Origin: Sphingobacteriales bacterium
GTDB taxonomy: Bacteria > Bacteroidota > Bacteroidia > Sphingobacteriales > Sphingobacteriaceae
NCBI GenBank assembly: GCA_025353765.1
Contig: JANXOD010000008.1
Coordinates: 186,001 to 250,000, forward strand
DNA length: 64,000 nt
Reading direction: 5' to 3'
This document shows positions 38,541 through 45,833 of this stretch, one piece after another. The translations under genes and the position numbers were made by a program. Position 1 is the first letter of the stretch. Each line of letters begins with the position of its first letter. The notes below the pieces were generated by a model, which was given only the letters and a program-made list of their open reading frames with translations, had not been told where the DNA came from and did not search any database.

Positions 38541-40283
38541 ATGATAACAAAACAAATCACAACAAAGATTCTGGGAATGGGACTTTTGTTAACTCTATTA
38601 GCATTCTTTAATGGATGTAAGGAGGATAAATTATCTTTAAATACACCAATTGTAAGGCCTAGCGTAAATTTTATTGGTCTAACAAATTTTACATCAACAG
38701 TTCCAAGTCAGTTAATCAGGTACAATTCAAGCAATGCTAATTTGTTAGTTGGTTCGGCATTGGCTATTACTGGCTTACAGAGTGGTGAAAGTATTGTTGC
38801 TATTGATTATCGTCCAGCAACCGGTCAATTATATGGTTTGGGAAGTACCTATCGCTTATATATAATTCCTGTACCGGCCAGTATTACAGCCAGTAGTGTA
38901 AAAGCCATAGCAGTTAAGTCTACACCTTTTATTGCACCACCTGCTGGAGCAACAGCAGCAGGTTTTGATTTTAACCCAGTAACAGATCGTATTCGTATCG
39001 TTACATCTAATGGTAAAAATTATGATGTAAATCCTGAAACTGGAGATCTTGGTAATGCTAGTGCCGATATTAATGGTATAACAGGTGCTCTTTTAACCGG
39101 ATCTGCTTATACAAACAACGTATTAGGTGCAACATCAACTTTGCTGTATGGTTTAGATGTAGCTAATAAAAAACTATATAAACAAGATGAGATCTTAGGT
39201 ACGATAACAGAAGTTGGTTCCTTAGGATTATCATCTCAATTAGATATTGGCAATCCTAGTTTTTCTGCAGCTTATAATACAAATATAACCAATGCAAGAC
39301 TTAATGCAGGTGGCGGATTAGACATTTCACCTAGTGGTGTAGCCTTGGCTGTTTTAATGAATAACTCAGCTCCGGCAATTCCTATAGATGGAATAGCTGT
39401 TGGAAATCCCAAAAGCAGCGCTAGCGCAGTTACAGGTACTCCAACACTTTATCAAATTAATTTAGAAACTGGTAAAGCAATTGATTTAGGCGTTCTCCCA
39501 ATACCGGCAGCATCTGGTGTTTTAGGTGGAACAGCTATTATTGGTATTGCTATTCCTACCAGTCCTATAGCTTATGCGGTTGATGAAACTAATGAATTAT
39601 TAGCTTTTAATCCTAATAAGCCAGCTACTATAGTAACAAAACCTGTAACAGGGTTAGGAGCAGGAGAAAATCTTTTAGCTATTGATTTCCGTCAGACAAC
39701 CGGACAATTATATGGTTTAGGAAGTTCAAGTAGATTATATACCATAAATACGATAACAGGCGTAGCAACACAAGTAAATACACTCCCTTTCACAACTCTA
39801 CTCTCAGGTATTTATTTCGGTTTTGCTTTTAACCCTACTACAGACTTAGTCAGAATAGTTGGTAATACAGATCAGCCTAATAATGTAGGGCAGGATATAA
39901 TAGTAAAACCAGCACTAGTGGCTACAACTACCGTTGCCCCAGAAATAGTTGATGTTACTGGAATTGCTCATGGTAATGCAGTCGTTCCTCCTGCAGTGGC
40001 TTCTACTCTTAATTTATACGGCGTAAACTTTAAAACCGATAAACTGGTTAGAATGGATCTAGCTGCTCCTGCTTTAACTGCTACCGTTGTTGGTTCTTTA
40101 GGAATTGATGTTGAAGCTCAAATGGGTTTTGATATTGGCACTACTTCTAATACAGCTTACGGAATTTTTAAGGTGGGTACAGGTTATAAAATTTATACAA
40201 TCAATTTACTGTCTGGTACAGCTACTGCTGTTGCTGACTTTCCTACCCCAATACATAGTATGACCCTTGGTTTAGGTTTTTAA
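38541..40283 (+). CDS. Lipoprotein with duplicated DUF4394 domain
   Basis: A 580-aa predicted lipoprotein; the lipobox is LLAFFNGC with Cys26. The body consists of two similar DUF4394-like halves: the segment SGESIVAIDYRPATGQLYGL (near 80) recurs as AGENLLAIDFRQTTGQLYGL (near 375), each followed by a FNP-TD-(I/V)RIV motif. The repeated blade-like pattern suggests a beta-propeller. Function unknown. It follows the Oar-like receptor closely and shares its orientation, and the pair is closed by the terminator at 40305-40339, so I infer one operon. Confidence 0.85.
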   Translation: MITKQITTKILGMGLLLTLLAFFNGCKEDKLSLNTPIVRPSVNFIGLTNFTSTVPSQLIRYNSSNANLLVGSALAITGLQSGESIVAIDYRPATGQLYGLGSTYRLYIIPVPASITASSVKAIAVKSTPFIAPPAGATAAGFDFNPVTDRIRIVTSNGKNYDVNPETGDLGNASADINGITGALLTGSAYTNNVLGATSTLLYGLDVANKKLYKQDEILGTITEVGSLGLSSQLDIGNPSFSAAYNTNITNARLNAGGGLDISPSGVALAVLMNNSAPAIPIDGIAVGNPKSSASAVTGTPTLYQINLETGKAIDLGVLPIPAASGVLGGTAIIGIAIPTSPIAYAVDETNELLAFNPNKPATIVTKPVTGLGAGENLLAIDFRQTTGQLYGLGSSSRLYTINTITGVATQVNTLPFTTLLSGIYFGFAFNPTTDLVRIVGNTDQPNNVGQDIIVKPALVATTTVAPEIVDVTGIAHGNAVVPPAVASTLNLYGVNFKTDKLVRMDLAAPALTATVVGSLGIDVEAQMGFDIGTTSNTAYGIFKVGTGYKIYTINLLSGTATAVADFPTPIHSMTLGLGF

Positions 40284-40304
40284 AAATTATATAACAATAA
40301 TGCT

Positions 40305-40339
40305 AAATCCGTTCTGCCAAAAGCAGAGCGGATTTTTTT
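40305..40339 (+). terminator. Terminator after the TonB receptor/DUF4394 unit
   Basis: A 13-bp stem (AAATCCGTTCTGC with GCAGAGCGGATTT, one G-T pair) and loop CAAAA, followed by a run of T. It begins 22 bp after the DUF4394 stop. Confidence 0.9.
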
Positions 40340-40443
40340 ATTTGGGGTAAGAGGCCATGCTGAATACAATGAGGCATCTCTAACTTAGAACTATGACTCT
40401 TTGTTTAACTTATATTCATTTACAGTTTAATACTGTAAACCAG

Positions 40444-40737
40444 TTTTTATACCCTTATTAACGGTTTTGTTAATATACATAGAGGCGATGTAAGCATATT
40501 TAAACGTTTTGCTAATATACATAGAGGCTTTGTAAGCATATTTAGTCGTTTTGTTAATATATATAGATGCTTTGTAAGCATATTTAGTCGTTTTGTCAAT
40601 ATACATAGAGGCTTTGTAAATAAGCAAAATCATTTCCCTAACACATAAAATCATTTTCAAGACAAAGAGAAAGACTAACTAAATAAGATTTACCATTCCC
40701 TTGACAAGGAAAATTGTTTTCTCAACAAGGAAAGAGC
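40444..40737. repeat. Tandem repeat with 21-bp period (array B)
   Basis: Fourteen consecutive 21-base units fit without gaps. The best-preserved block (40465-40632) alternates a unit starting TTTTGTTAATATACATAG with one starting CTTTGTAAGCATATTTAG, giving a 42-bp super-period repeated almost exactly; outer units (to 40737) are degenerate but keep the TTTTC/CCTT..AAGG spacing. On the minus strand it reads as heptapeptides such as YKASMYI and NKTTKYA, but the frame has no credible start or homology. There are no spacers, so not CRISPR. Confidence 0.85.
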
Positions 40738-40864
40738 TGAGATGATAGAGACAAACATCTTCTATACGAATAAGTATAGGAGTAATATTTTAATACCTAA
40801 ACTATCCAATTATTAAATTCATCGCTATATTAGCAGCCTAAATTCAAACCAAATAATTTGTAAT

Positions 40865-43078
40865 ATGAAAAAGAATAGATTGGTAGCTGTTTGGCTACTT
40901 GCTCTTATTTTATTTGTTGGCAGCATTGCTAAAGCAGATGAAGGGATGTGGCTTCCAATGCTTATCGGAAAGAACTACGAACAAATGAAAAAGCAGGGTT
41001 TTAAATTAACCCCCGAAGATTTGTACAGTGTGAATAAAGCCAGTATTAAAGATGCTATCGTTTCTTTTGGCGGTTTTTGTACCGGCGAAATTGTATCTAA
41101 AAACGGTTTAATCTTTACCAATCACCATTGTGGATATGATGCAGCAGCTTCAAACTCCACACCAGAAAACAATATTCTGGATAATGGTTTTTATGCAAAG
41201 TCTTATGCTGAAGAAAAACCTATTCCAGGTTTATTTGTGCGTTTTTTAGTACGTATGCAAGATGTTACTCCGCAGGTAATGGCTGGATTAAATGGAGTAG
41301 CTGATAAAGATAAAGCGGCAAAGGTTGCAGAGATCAGCAAGCAGATCAGTGCAGATATAACCAAAGGCACTACACAAGAAGCAGAAGTAAAAGATATTTA
41401 TAAAGCCAATCAATACCTTCTTTTTATTTATGAGCGCTTTACAGATATTCGTTTAGTAGGTATTCCGCCGCAATCTATTGGTAAATTTGGCGGTGATACA
41501 GATAATTGGGAATGGCCTCGTCATACCGGTGATTTTTCAATCTTTCGCGTTTACGCTGGTGCGGATAATAAAGCAGCAACTTATGCAGCTACCAATAAGC
41601 CTTATACTCCTAAAAAATTCCTTCCGGTTTCTATAAAAAGTATAAAGAATGGTGATTTCTCTATGGTTTATGGTTTCCCGGGCCGTACAGATCGTTTTTT
41701 AACTTCTTACGGTGTACAATTAGCTACTGAAAAAACAAATCCTACTATTGTTAAACTGCGGGATATTCGTTTAAAAGCATGGAAAGAAGAAATGAATAAA
41801 AGTGTGAGTACACGTTTAAAACTGTCTTCTCAATATGCTAATATTGCTAATTACTGGAAATATTATATCGGCCAAACTGAACAATTAAAAAGATTGAAAA
41901 TATACGATGAAAAGCAACAGCAAGAGTCTGCTTTTACAGCTTGGGCGGCTTCTAATCCGGTAAATGCAGGTTTAATGCAAGAATATAAAAAAGCCTATGC
42001 TGTTTATGAACCTTATGCCGTTCATGTAACTTATATTAATGAAGGTCTTTTAGCTTCGGCATGGATTAGAAATGCTTTTCAATTGGGCAGTACACTAAAA
42101 ATGATGCAGGATAAGAAAGATGATGTTGCTTATTTAAAGCAAACAAATCAGAACCTGAATAATATGGTGACTAAATACAAGGATACTTATAATGAACTAG
42201 CAGATAAGAAGATCTTCGCAAAGATTTTAACTTCTTTTTATGCGGATGTTCCTAAATCACAGCATCCTAAGTTTATCACTTCAATTATTACCGATCATTG
42301 GAAAGGCTCCCCTGAAGCTACTTTCCAGAATTATGCGGATTCGTTATGGTCTAACAGTGTATTGATTAATCCGGATAAGCTTAGTAAATTTTTAAGTAAT
42401 CCAAGTCAGGAAGCTTTAGAGAATGATCCTGGTTATAAATATGCTGCTAATTTGAATCCTCCAGAATATGTGAAAGCTAATTTTGGAACTACTATTTCAG
42501 ATTTTCAGGCTGCAAAAGCCCGTTTAGATAATTTATATCTTAAAGCTTTGCTTGAAAAAAACAAGGGAATGATCATGTATCCTGATGCAAATTCTACGAT
42601 GCGTATCAGTTATGGTCAAATTCAGAATTATAGTCCTAAAGATGGGATAACTTATAATATTCAAACCACTATTGATGGCATGGTTTCTAAATATCAGCCG
42701 GGAGATGGCGAATTTGATTTACCAAAATCGTTATTAACTGCGTATGCCAAACGTGATTTTAGAGAGTATGGTGAAAACGGAACTTTGCCTGTAGGATTTA
42801 TATCTAGTAATGACATCACAGGTGGTAATTCTGGTTCTCCGGTTATAAATGCCAATGGAGAATTAATAGGTTTGGCATTTGACGGAAATTGGGAAGCCAT
42901 GAGTGGTGATATTGCTTTTGATAAAAAGTATAAACGAACCATTTCTGTTGATGCACGCTTTGTTTTATGGTGCATTGATGTTTTAGGTGGTGCTCATAAT
43001 ATCATTAATGAGTTAGATATTCGCAGAGATGCTCCAATGGTTAAGAAGCCTGTTAGGGCAGCATCTAAAATGAAGTAG
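40865..43078 (+). CDS. S46-family dipeptidyl-peptidase (DPP7-like)
   Basis: A 737-aa exported serine peptidase with signal peptide (1-24, ending AKA). The chymotrypsin-like core carries the catalytic His in TNHHCGYDA (85-93) and the catalytic Ser in TGGNSGSP; FGGDTDNWEWPRHTGDFS holds the N-terminal-binding and Asp residues. Family knowledge: the residue 18 after the catalytic Ser (673 in Porphyromonas enzymes) is Gly in DPP7 and Arg in DPP11. Here the segment reads LAFDGNWE, so Gly, implying preference for hydrophobic rather than acidic P1 residues. Its job is periplasmic release of dipeptides. Confidence 0.95.
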   Translation: MKKNRLVAVWLLALILFVGSIAKADEGMWLPMLIGKNYEQMKKQGFKLTPEDLYSVNKASIKDAIVSFGGFCTGEIVSKNGLIFTNHHCGYDAAASNSTPENNILDNGFYAKSYAEEKPIPGLFVRFLVRMQDVTPQVMAGLNGVADKDKAAKVAEISKQISADITKGTTQEAEVKDIYKANQYLLFIYERFTDIRLVGIPPQSIGKFGGDTDNWEWPRHTGDFSIFRVYAGADNKAATYAATNKPYTPKKFLPVSIKSIKNGDFSMVYGFPGRTDRFLTSYGVQLATEKTNPTIVKLRDIRLKAWKEEMNKSVSTRLKLSSQYANIANYWKYYIGQTEQLKRLKIYDEKQQQESAFTAWAASNPVNAGLMQEYKKAYAVYEPYAVHVTYINEGLLASAWIRNAFQLGSTLKMMQDKKDDVAYLKQTNQNLNNMVTKYKDTYNELADKKIFAKILTSFYADVPKSQHPKFITSIITDHWKGSPEATFQNYADSLWSNSVLINPDKLSKFLSNPSQEALENDPGYKYAANLNPPEYVKANFGTTISDFQAAKARLDNLYLKALLEKNKGMIMYPDANSTMRISYGQIQNYSPKDGITYNIQTTIDGMVSKYQPGDGEFDLPKSLLTAYAKRDFREYGENGTLPVGFISSNDITGGNSGSPVINANGELIGLAFDGNWEAMSGDIAFDKKYKRTISVDARFVLWCIDVLGGAHNIINELDIRRDAPMVKKPVRAASKMK

Positions 43079-43110
43079 CAAATAGATCTTATTACAACAT
43101 TAGAAATATA

Positions 43111-43145
43111 AAAAGAAAGGCTCCTTATTGGAAGCCTTTCTTTTT
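43111..43145. terminator. Bidirectional terminator between S46 peptidase and purM
   Basis: A stem of 14 positions (AAAAGAAAGGCT..C with G.AGCCTTTCTTTT, one mismatch) with loop TTATTG and flanking A and T runs. It lies between two convergent genes and just reaches the purM stop. Confidence 0.88.
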
Positions 43146-44334
43146 AATGGTAAATAAACTCACCAAATTCTGATCGGATGGTAACCTTTTTCTTATCCAA
43201 TTTCTCTACTCTGCCAACTATTTGTGCATCTACATGAAACCCTTTCGAAATACTGATTATTTCTTCTGCAATATCCTGCGAAACATAAAATTCCATGCGG
43301 TGCCCCATATTAAACACTTTATACATTTCCTCCCAAGTGGTGGTGGATTCTTCTTGTACCAGTTTGAATAAAGGAGGAACAGGTAATAAATTGTCTTTTA
43401 TAATATGAAGACCATCAATAAAATGTAATACTTTCGTTTGTGCGCCACCGCTACAATGCACCATCCCATGAATTTGAGAGCGAAACTTATTGAGAACCTG
43501 TTTCACAATAGGAGCATAAGTCCGGGTAGGAGAGAGTACTAACTTTCCAACGGTCATACTAAGAAGAGTCGAAGCCTGAAGTAAATCCGAAGCATCATCC
43601 GTTAATTTTTTACTTCCTGCAAAAACTAATTCATAAGGTACAGCCGGATCATAACTTTCCGGATATTTTTCTGCTACATATTTGTGAAAAACATCATGTC
43701 GTGCAGAAGTCAAGCCGTTTGAACCCATGCCTCCATTATATTCTTTTTCGTAAGATGCCTGGCCATAAGAGGCTAATCCCACAATAACATCACCTGCCTG
43801 TATATTTTCATTTGATATGACATCCTCTCGTTTCATTCGGCAGGTAACTGTAGAATCAACAATAATAGTACGCACCAAATCCCCCACATCTGCAGTTTCA
43901 CCTCCGGTAGAGTAAATGCCTATTCCTAATGCTCTAAGCTCGGCCAAAATATCTTCTGTACCATTTATTATTTCTGCAATAACTTCGCCCGGGATGAGAT
44001 TTTTATTCCGTCCTATGGTTGATGATAGCAAAATATGATCTGTAGCCCCCACACATAATAAATCATCTAAATTCATGATAATAGCATCCTGTGCTATTCC
44101 TCTCCATACTGATAGATCACCTGTTTCTTTCCAATATACATAAGCCAGGGCAGATTTAGTTCCTGCACCATCAGCATGCATAATATTGCACCAGGAATTA
44201 TCTCCACCTAAAATATCAGGAATTACTTTACAGAATGCTTTTGGGAAAATACCTTTATCAATATTCTTAATGGCATGATGAACATCTTCTTTATTGGCAG
44301 AAACACCGCGTTGATTGTATTTAAGATCGGACAT
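43144..44334 (-). CDS. purM: Phosphoribosylformylglycinamidine cyclo-ligase
   Basis: A 396-aa AIR synthetase, the fifth step of purine synthesis (FGAM plus ATP to AIR). It shows MHADGAGTKSALAYV (53-67), GIAQDAIIMNLDDLLCVGA (79-97), STGGETADVGD and GDVIVGLASYGQAS, and a C-terminal ATP-cone-like domain with MGHRMEFYV. The Bacteroidota form is longer than the roughly 345-aa E. coli enzyme. Its first 12 or so codons are copied in the scar at 45047-45082. It is divergent from lipoprotein A. Confidence 0.95.
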   Translation of the reverse strand: MSDLKYNQRGVSANKEDVHHAIKNIDKGIFPKAFCKVIPDILGGDNSWCNIMHADGAGTKSALAYVYWKETGDLSVWRGIAQDAIIMNLDDLLCVGATDHILLSSTIGRNKNLIPGEVIAEIINGTEDILAELRALGIGIYSTGGETADVGDLVRTIIVDSTVTCRMKREDVISNENIQAGDVIVGLASYGQASYEKEYNGGMGSNGLTSARHDVFHKYVAEKYPESYDPAVPYELVFAGSKKLTDDASDLLQASTLLSMTVGKLVLSPTRTYAPIVKQVLNKFRSQIHGMVHCSGGAQTKVLHFIDGLHIIKDNLLPVPPLFKLVQEESTTTWEEMYKVFNMGHRMEFYVSQDIAEEIISISKGFHVDAQIVGRVEKLDKKKVTIRSEFGEFIYH

Positions 44335-44392
44335 GGGTGTAAATTTAGGTGTTAGTATTTAGAAGCGAACCATCTTCTCTTACAAAAAACTA

Positions 44393-44400
44393 TATATTTG
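44393..44400 (+). promoter_or_regulatory. TATATTTG box upstream of lipoprotein A
   Basis: TATATTTG fits TAnnTTTG and lies 33 bp before the lipoprotein A ATG, in the 99-bp gap from purM. No TTG is seen at -33. Confidence 0.4.
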
Positions 44401-44433
44401 TTCTAAAATATATGTTTCATACAAAATAAAATC

Positions 44434-44919
44434 ATGAATTTTAAAGGAATAGTACTCTTTTTATTAGTTGGCACTTTAATAACTGCCGGCTGTAAAAAAT
44501 CTAGTTTAAAACTAGATTCTCGTGCAAGCATTATTGCACAAGAATCCAAAATGACTACAGCCACCATACCTACATTTAAAATAGGTGGGGCTTTATTAAA
44601 GGCTGGAGCTATAATTCTATATAAAACAAATTTAGGAAATTATGGGAAGCTAAAATTTGTCAAGATAGAATCTGCCGGAGGTAATGGCTTACTAACTATA
44701 GATATTCTAACTTATAAAACTAATGGATCTATTTTAATAGATAAAAAAGGGTTTACTGTTGTAGGAAATTATTATTGTGATCTTGATAAGGGTACTACAA
44801 TGATGACAAATAATGCTGGAGCAGATTTTAATTGGAGTACTACTAGTGGAATGAGTAGCCTTCTGGATGCATCTATCATTTCTATTAATACTGCAAAGTT
44901 TTTTTTGTATTCTAATTGA
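44434..44919 (+). CDS. Uncharacterised lipoprotein A
   Basis: A 161-aa predicted lipoprotein; lipobox LITAGC with Cys20 followed by Lys-Lys, a Bacteroidota export-like context. The mature part contains YKTNLGNYGK (near 62-71), LLTID(I/V).TYK (near 85-96) and YYCDLDKGT (near 113-121), all shared with lipoprotein B at 45222. I do not recognise a wider family. It arose by tandem duplication with its neighbour (see the scar at 45018-45082). A perfect 20-bp hairpin follows its stop. Confidence 0.75.
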   Translation: MNFKGIVLFLLVGTLITAGCKKSSLKLDSRASIIAQESKMTTATIPTFKIGGALLKAGAIILYKTNLGNYGKLKFVKIESAGGNGLLTIDILTYKTNGSILIDKKGFTVVGNYYCDLDKGTTMMTNNAGADFNWSTTSGMSSLLDASIISINTAKFFLYSN

Positions 44920-44943
44920 TTTCAATCGAGTTGGTCTTTTATT

Positions 44944-44987
44944 TTTAAACAAGAAATGCTGTTTTATAACAGCATTTCTTGTTTAAA
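44944..44987 (+). terminator. Perfect 20-bp hairpin after lipoprotein A
   Basis: Arms 44944-44963 and 44968-44987 are exact inverse complements (core CAAGAAATGCTGTT) around the loop TTAT. There is no long T-run afterwards on the plus strand, but the 3' arm ends TTGTTTAAA, as many Bacteroidota terminators do. It starts 24 bp after the stop of lipoprotein A. Confidence 0.75.
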
Positions 44988-45017
44988 GCCGTTCCTTCTG
45001 TGGCGTGTTGGAGTTTT

Positions 45018-45082
45018 ATTTAATAAACAACAATTCCCTAAACTTAGGCAGAAACACCGCGTTGATTGTATTTATTTGACAT
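45018..45082. pseudogene. Duplication scar: glnN 3' end fused to purM 5' end
   Basis: Bases 45018-45050 match the end of glnN (45836-45868) at 32 of 33 positions; read on the minus strand they still encode the last ten residues (PKFRELLFIK) and a stop, with one silent change. Bases 45047-45074 match the start of purM (44296-44323) exactly over 28 positions, and the remnant retains a start codon at 45082 and MSNKYNQRGVSA. The two matches overlap in GGCA (45047-45050), present at both parental sites, so this is a tandem-duplication junction. Confidence 0.92.
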
Positions 45083-45221
45083 CAACTGTAAAGGTAATAA
45101 ACAGGGTGATTTAGGCTATAAATAGAATAAAATGTTATCAAATTAAATAAAAAATACCAATAGTATAATTATGGCTTGACATTTGTCGTTATAAAATATT
45201 ATTTAACTTAAAAAAAATATC

Positions 45222-45719
45222 ATGAACCTTAAAAAAACAGTACTCGTATTATTAATTGGCAGCTTAACAATTGGAGCTTGCAAAAAATCAACACCTGTCG
45301 TAAAACCAGTAGATCCCGCTAATATTGCTGCTCGTGCAACTATTGCTGCACAGTTAGCTAAAATGACTAATGCAGATATAGTTGTAACAGAAGCAGGCGT
45401 TAATAAATTAAAACTTGGTGCGGTAGTATATTACAAAACAAACTTAGGCAATTATGGTAAGTTTACACTGGTAAGCGCTGGAGATGTTTCCACTACTTAT
45501 TTACTTACCATAGATGTGATAACCTATAAAATTGACGGATCTATTTTGGTAAATAAAAAAGGAGTTACCGTTCAGGCATCCTATTATTGTGATCTTGATA
45601 CGGGTACCCAAACTACACAAGCTACAAAAGAGGCAGGAGATTTATGGTGGGATTTGAATAATACTCAACAGGTTTTTGCTCCCTTGGATACTACAGTTTT
45701 TTATGTGTATTCTAATTAA
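45222..45719 (+). CDS. Uncharacterised lipoprotein B (paralogue of A)
   Basis: A 165-aa predicted lipoprotein; lipobox LTIGAC with Cys20 and following Lys-Lys. It shares with lipoprotein A the N-terminal signal sequence, an (S/A)xIAAQ(L/E)xKMT segment, YKTNLGNYGK, LLTID, GSIL(V/I)..KKG and YYCDLD.GT, with perhaps 40-50 percent identity overall by eye. The C terminus (VFYVYSN against KFFLYSN) also matches. Function unknown; a beta-rich periplasmic or surface domain is likely from the strand-like pattern. It is the right-hand product of the duplication that left the scar at 45018-45082. Confidence 0.78.
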   Translation: MNLKKTVLVLLIGSLTIGACKKSTPVVKPVDPANIAARATIAAQLAKMTNADIVVTEAGVNKLKLGAVVYYKTNLGNYGKFTLVSAGDVSTTYLLTIDVITYKIDGSILVNKKGVTVQASYYCDLDTGTQTTQATKEAGDLWWDLNNTQQVFAPLDTTVFYVYSN

Positions 45720-45772
45720 TGGGAATTATACTTGAATAGTAGAATATTTGAAATTAAAATGGATGCTAAAGA

Positions 45773-45818
45773 TTAAAAGAATAAAGTCCGGGCTTTCTCC
45801 TAGACTTTATTCTTTTAA
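45773..45818. terminator. Terminator between lipoprotein B and glnN
   Basis: A 16-bp perfect stem (TTAAAAGAATAAAGTC with GACTTTATTCTTTTAA) around a 14-base loop, with A and T runs suited to both strands. It lies between the convergent lipoprotein B and glnN stops. Confidence 0.85.
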
Positions 45819-45833
45819 CTCTATTATATACAA

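Larger units (their letters stand above)
40284..40864. other. 581-bp intergenic region containing terminator and array B
   Basis: The longest gene-free stretch of the window. It holds the terminator at 40305-40339, array B at 40444-40737, and then about 125 bp leading to the S46 peptidase. In the latter, TATATTAG near 40829 is a one-mismatch TAnnTTTG box about 30 bp before the peptidase ATG and the likeliest promoter. No protein-coding gene is supported. Confidence 0.6.
44920..45221. other. 302-bp intergenic region: hairpin, duplication scar and leader of lipoprotein B
   Basis: In order it holds the perfect hairpin 44944-44987, a slightly G+C-richer stretch (44988-45017), the glnN/purM junction 45018-45082, and about 140 bp of AT-rich leader for lipoprotein B. 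The leader has no clear TAnnTTTG box. Confidence 0.7.

Noticed and set aside
40427-40660. A 77-codon minus-strand ORF over array B
   Set aside because: Same reason: a period divisible by three keeps the frame open. No leader or known family.
32283-40737. CRISPR array at the 21-bp repeats
   Set aside because: Units are contiguous without spacers and no cas genes are present.
45044-45082. A 12-codon ORF (MSNKYNQRGVSA) on the minus strand
   Set aside because: It is the truncated head of purM left by the duplication, ending at once in the glnN fragment; too short to be a gene.
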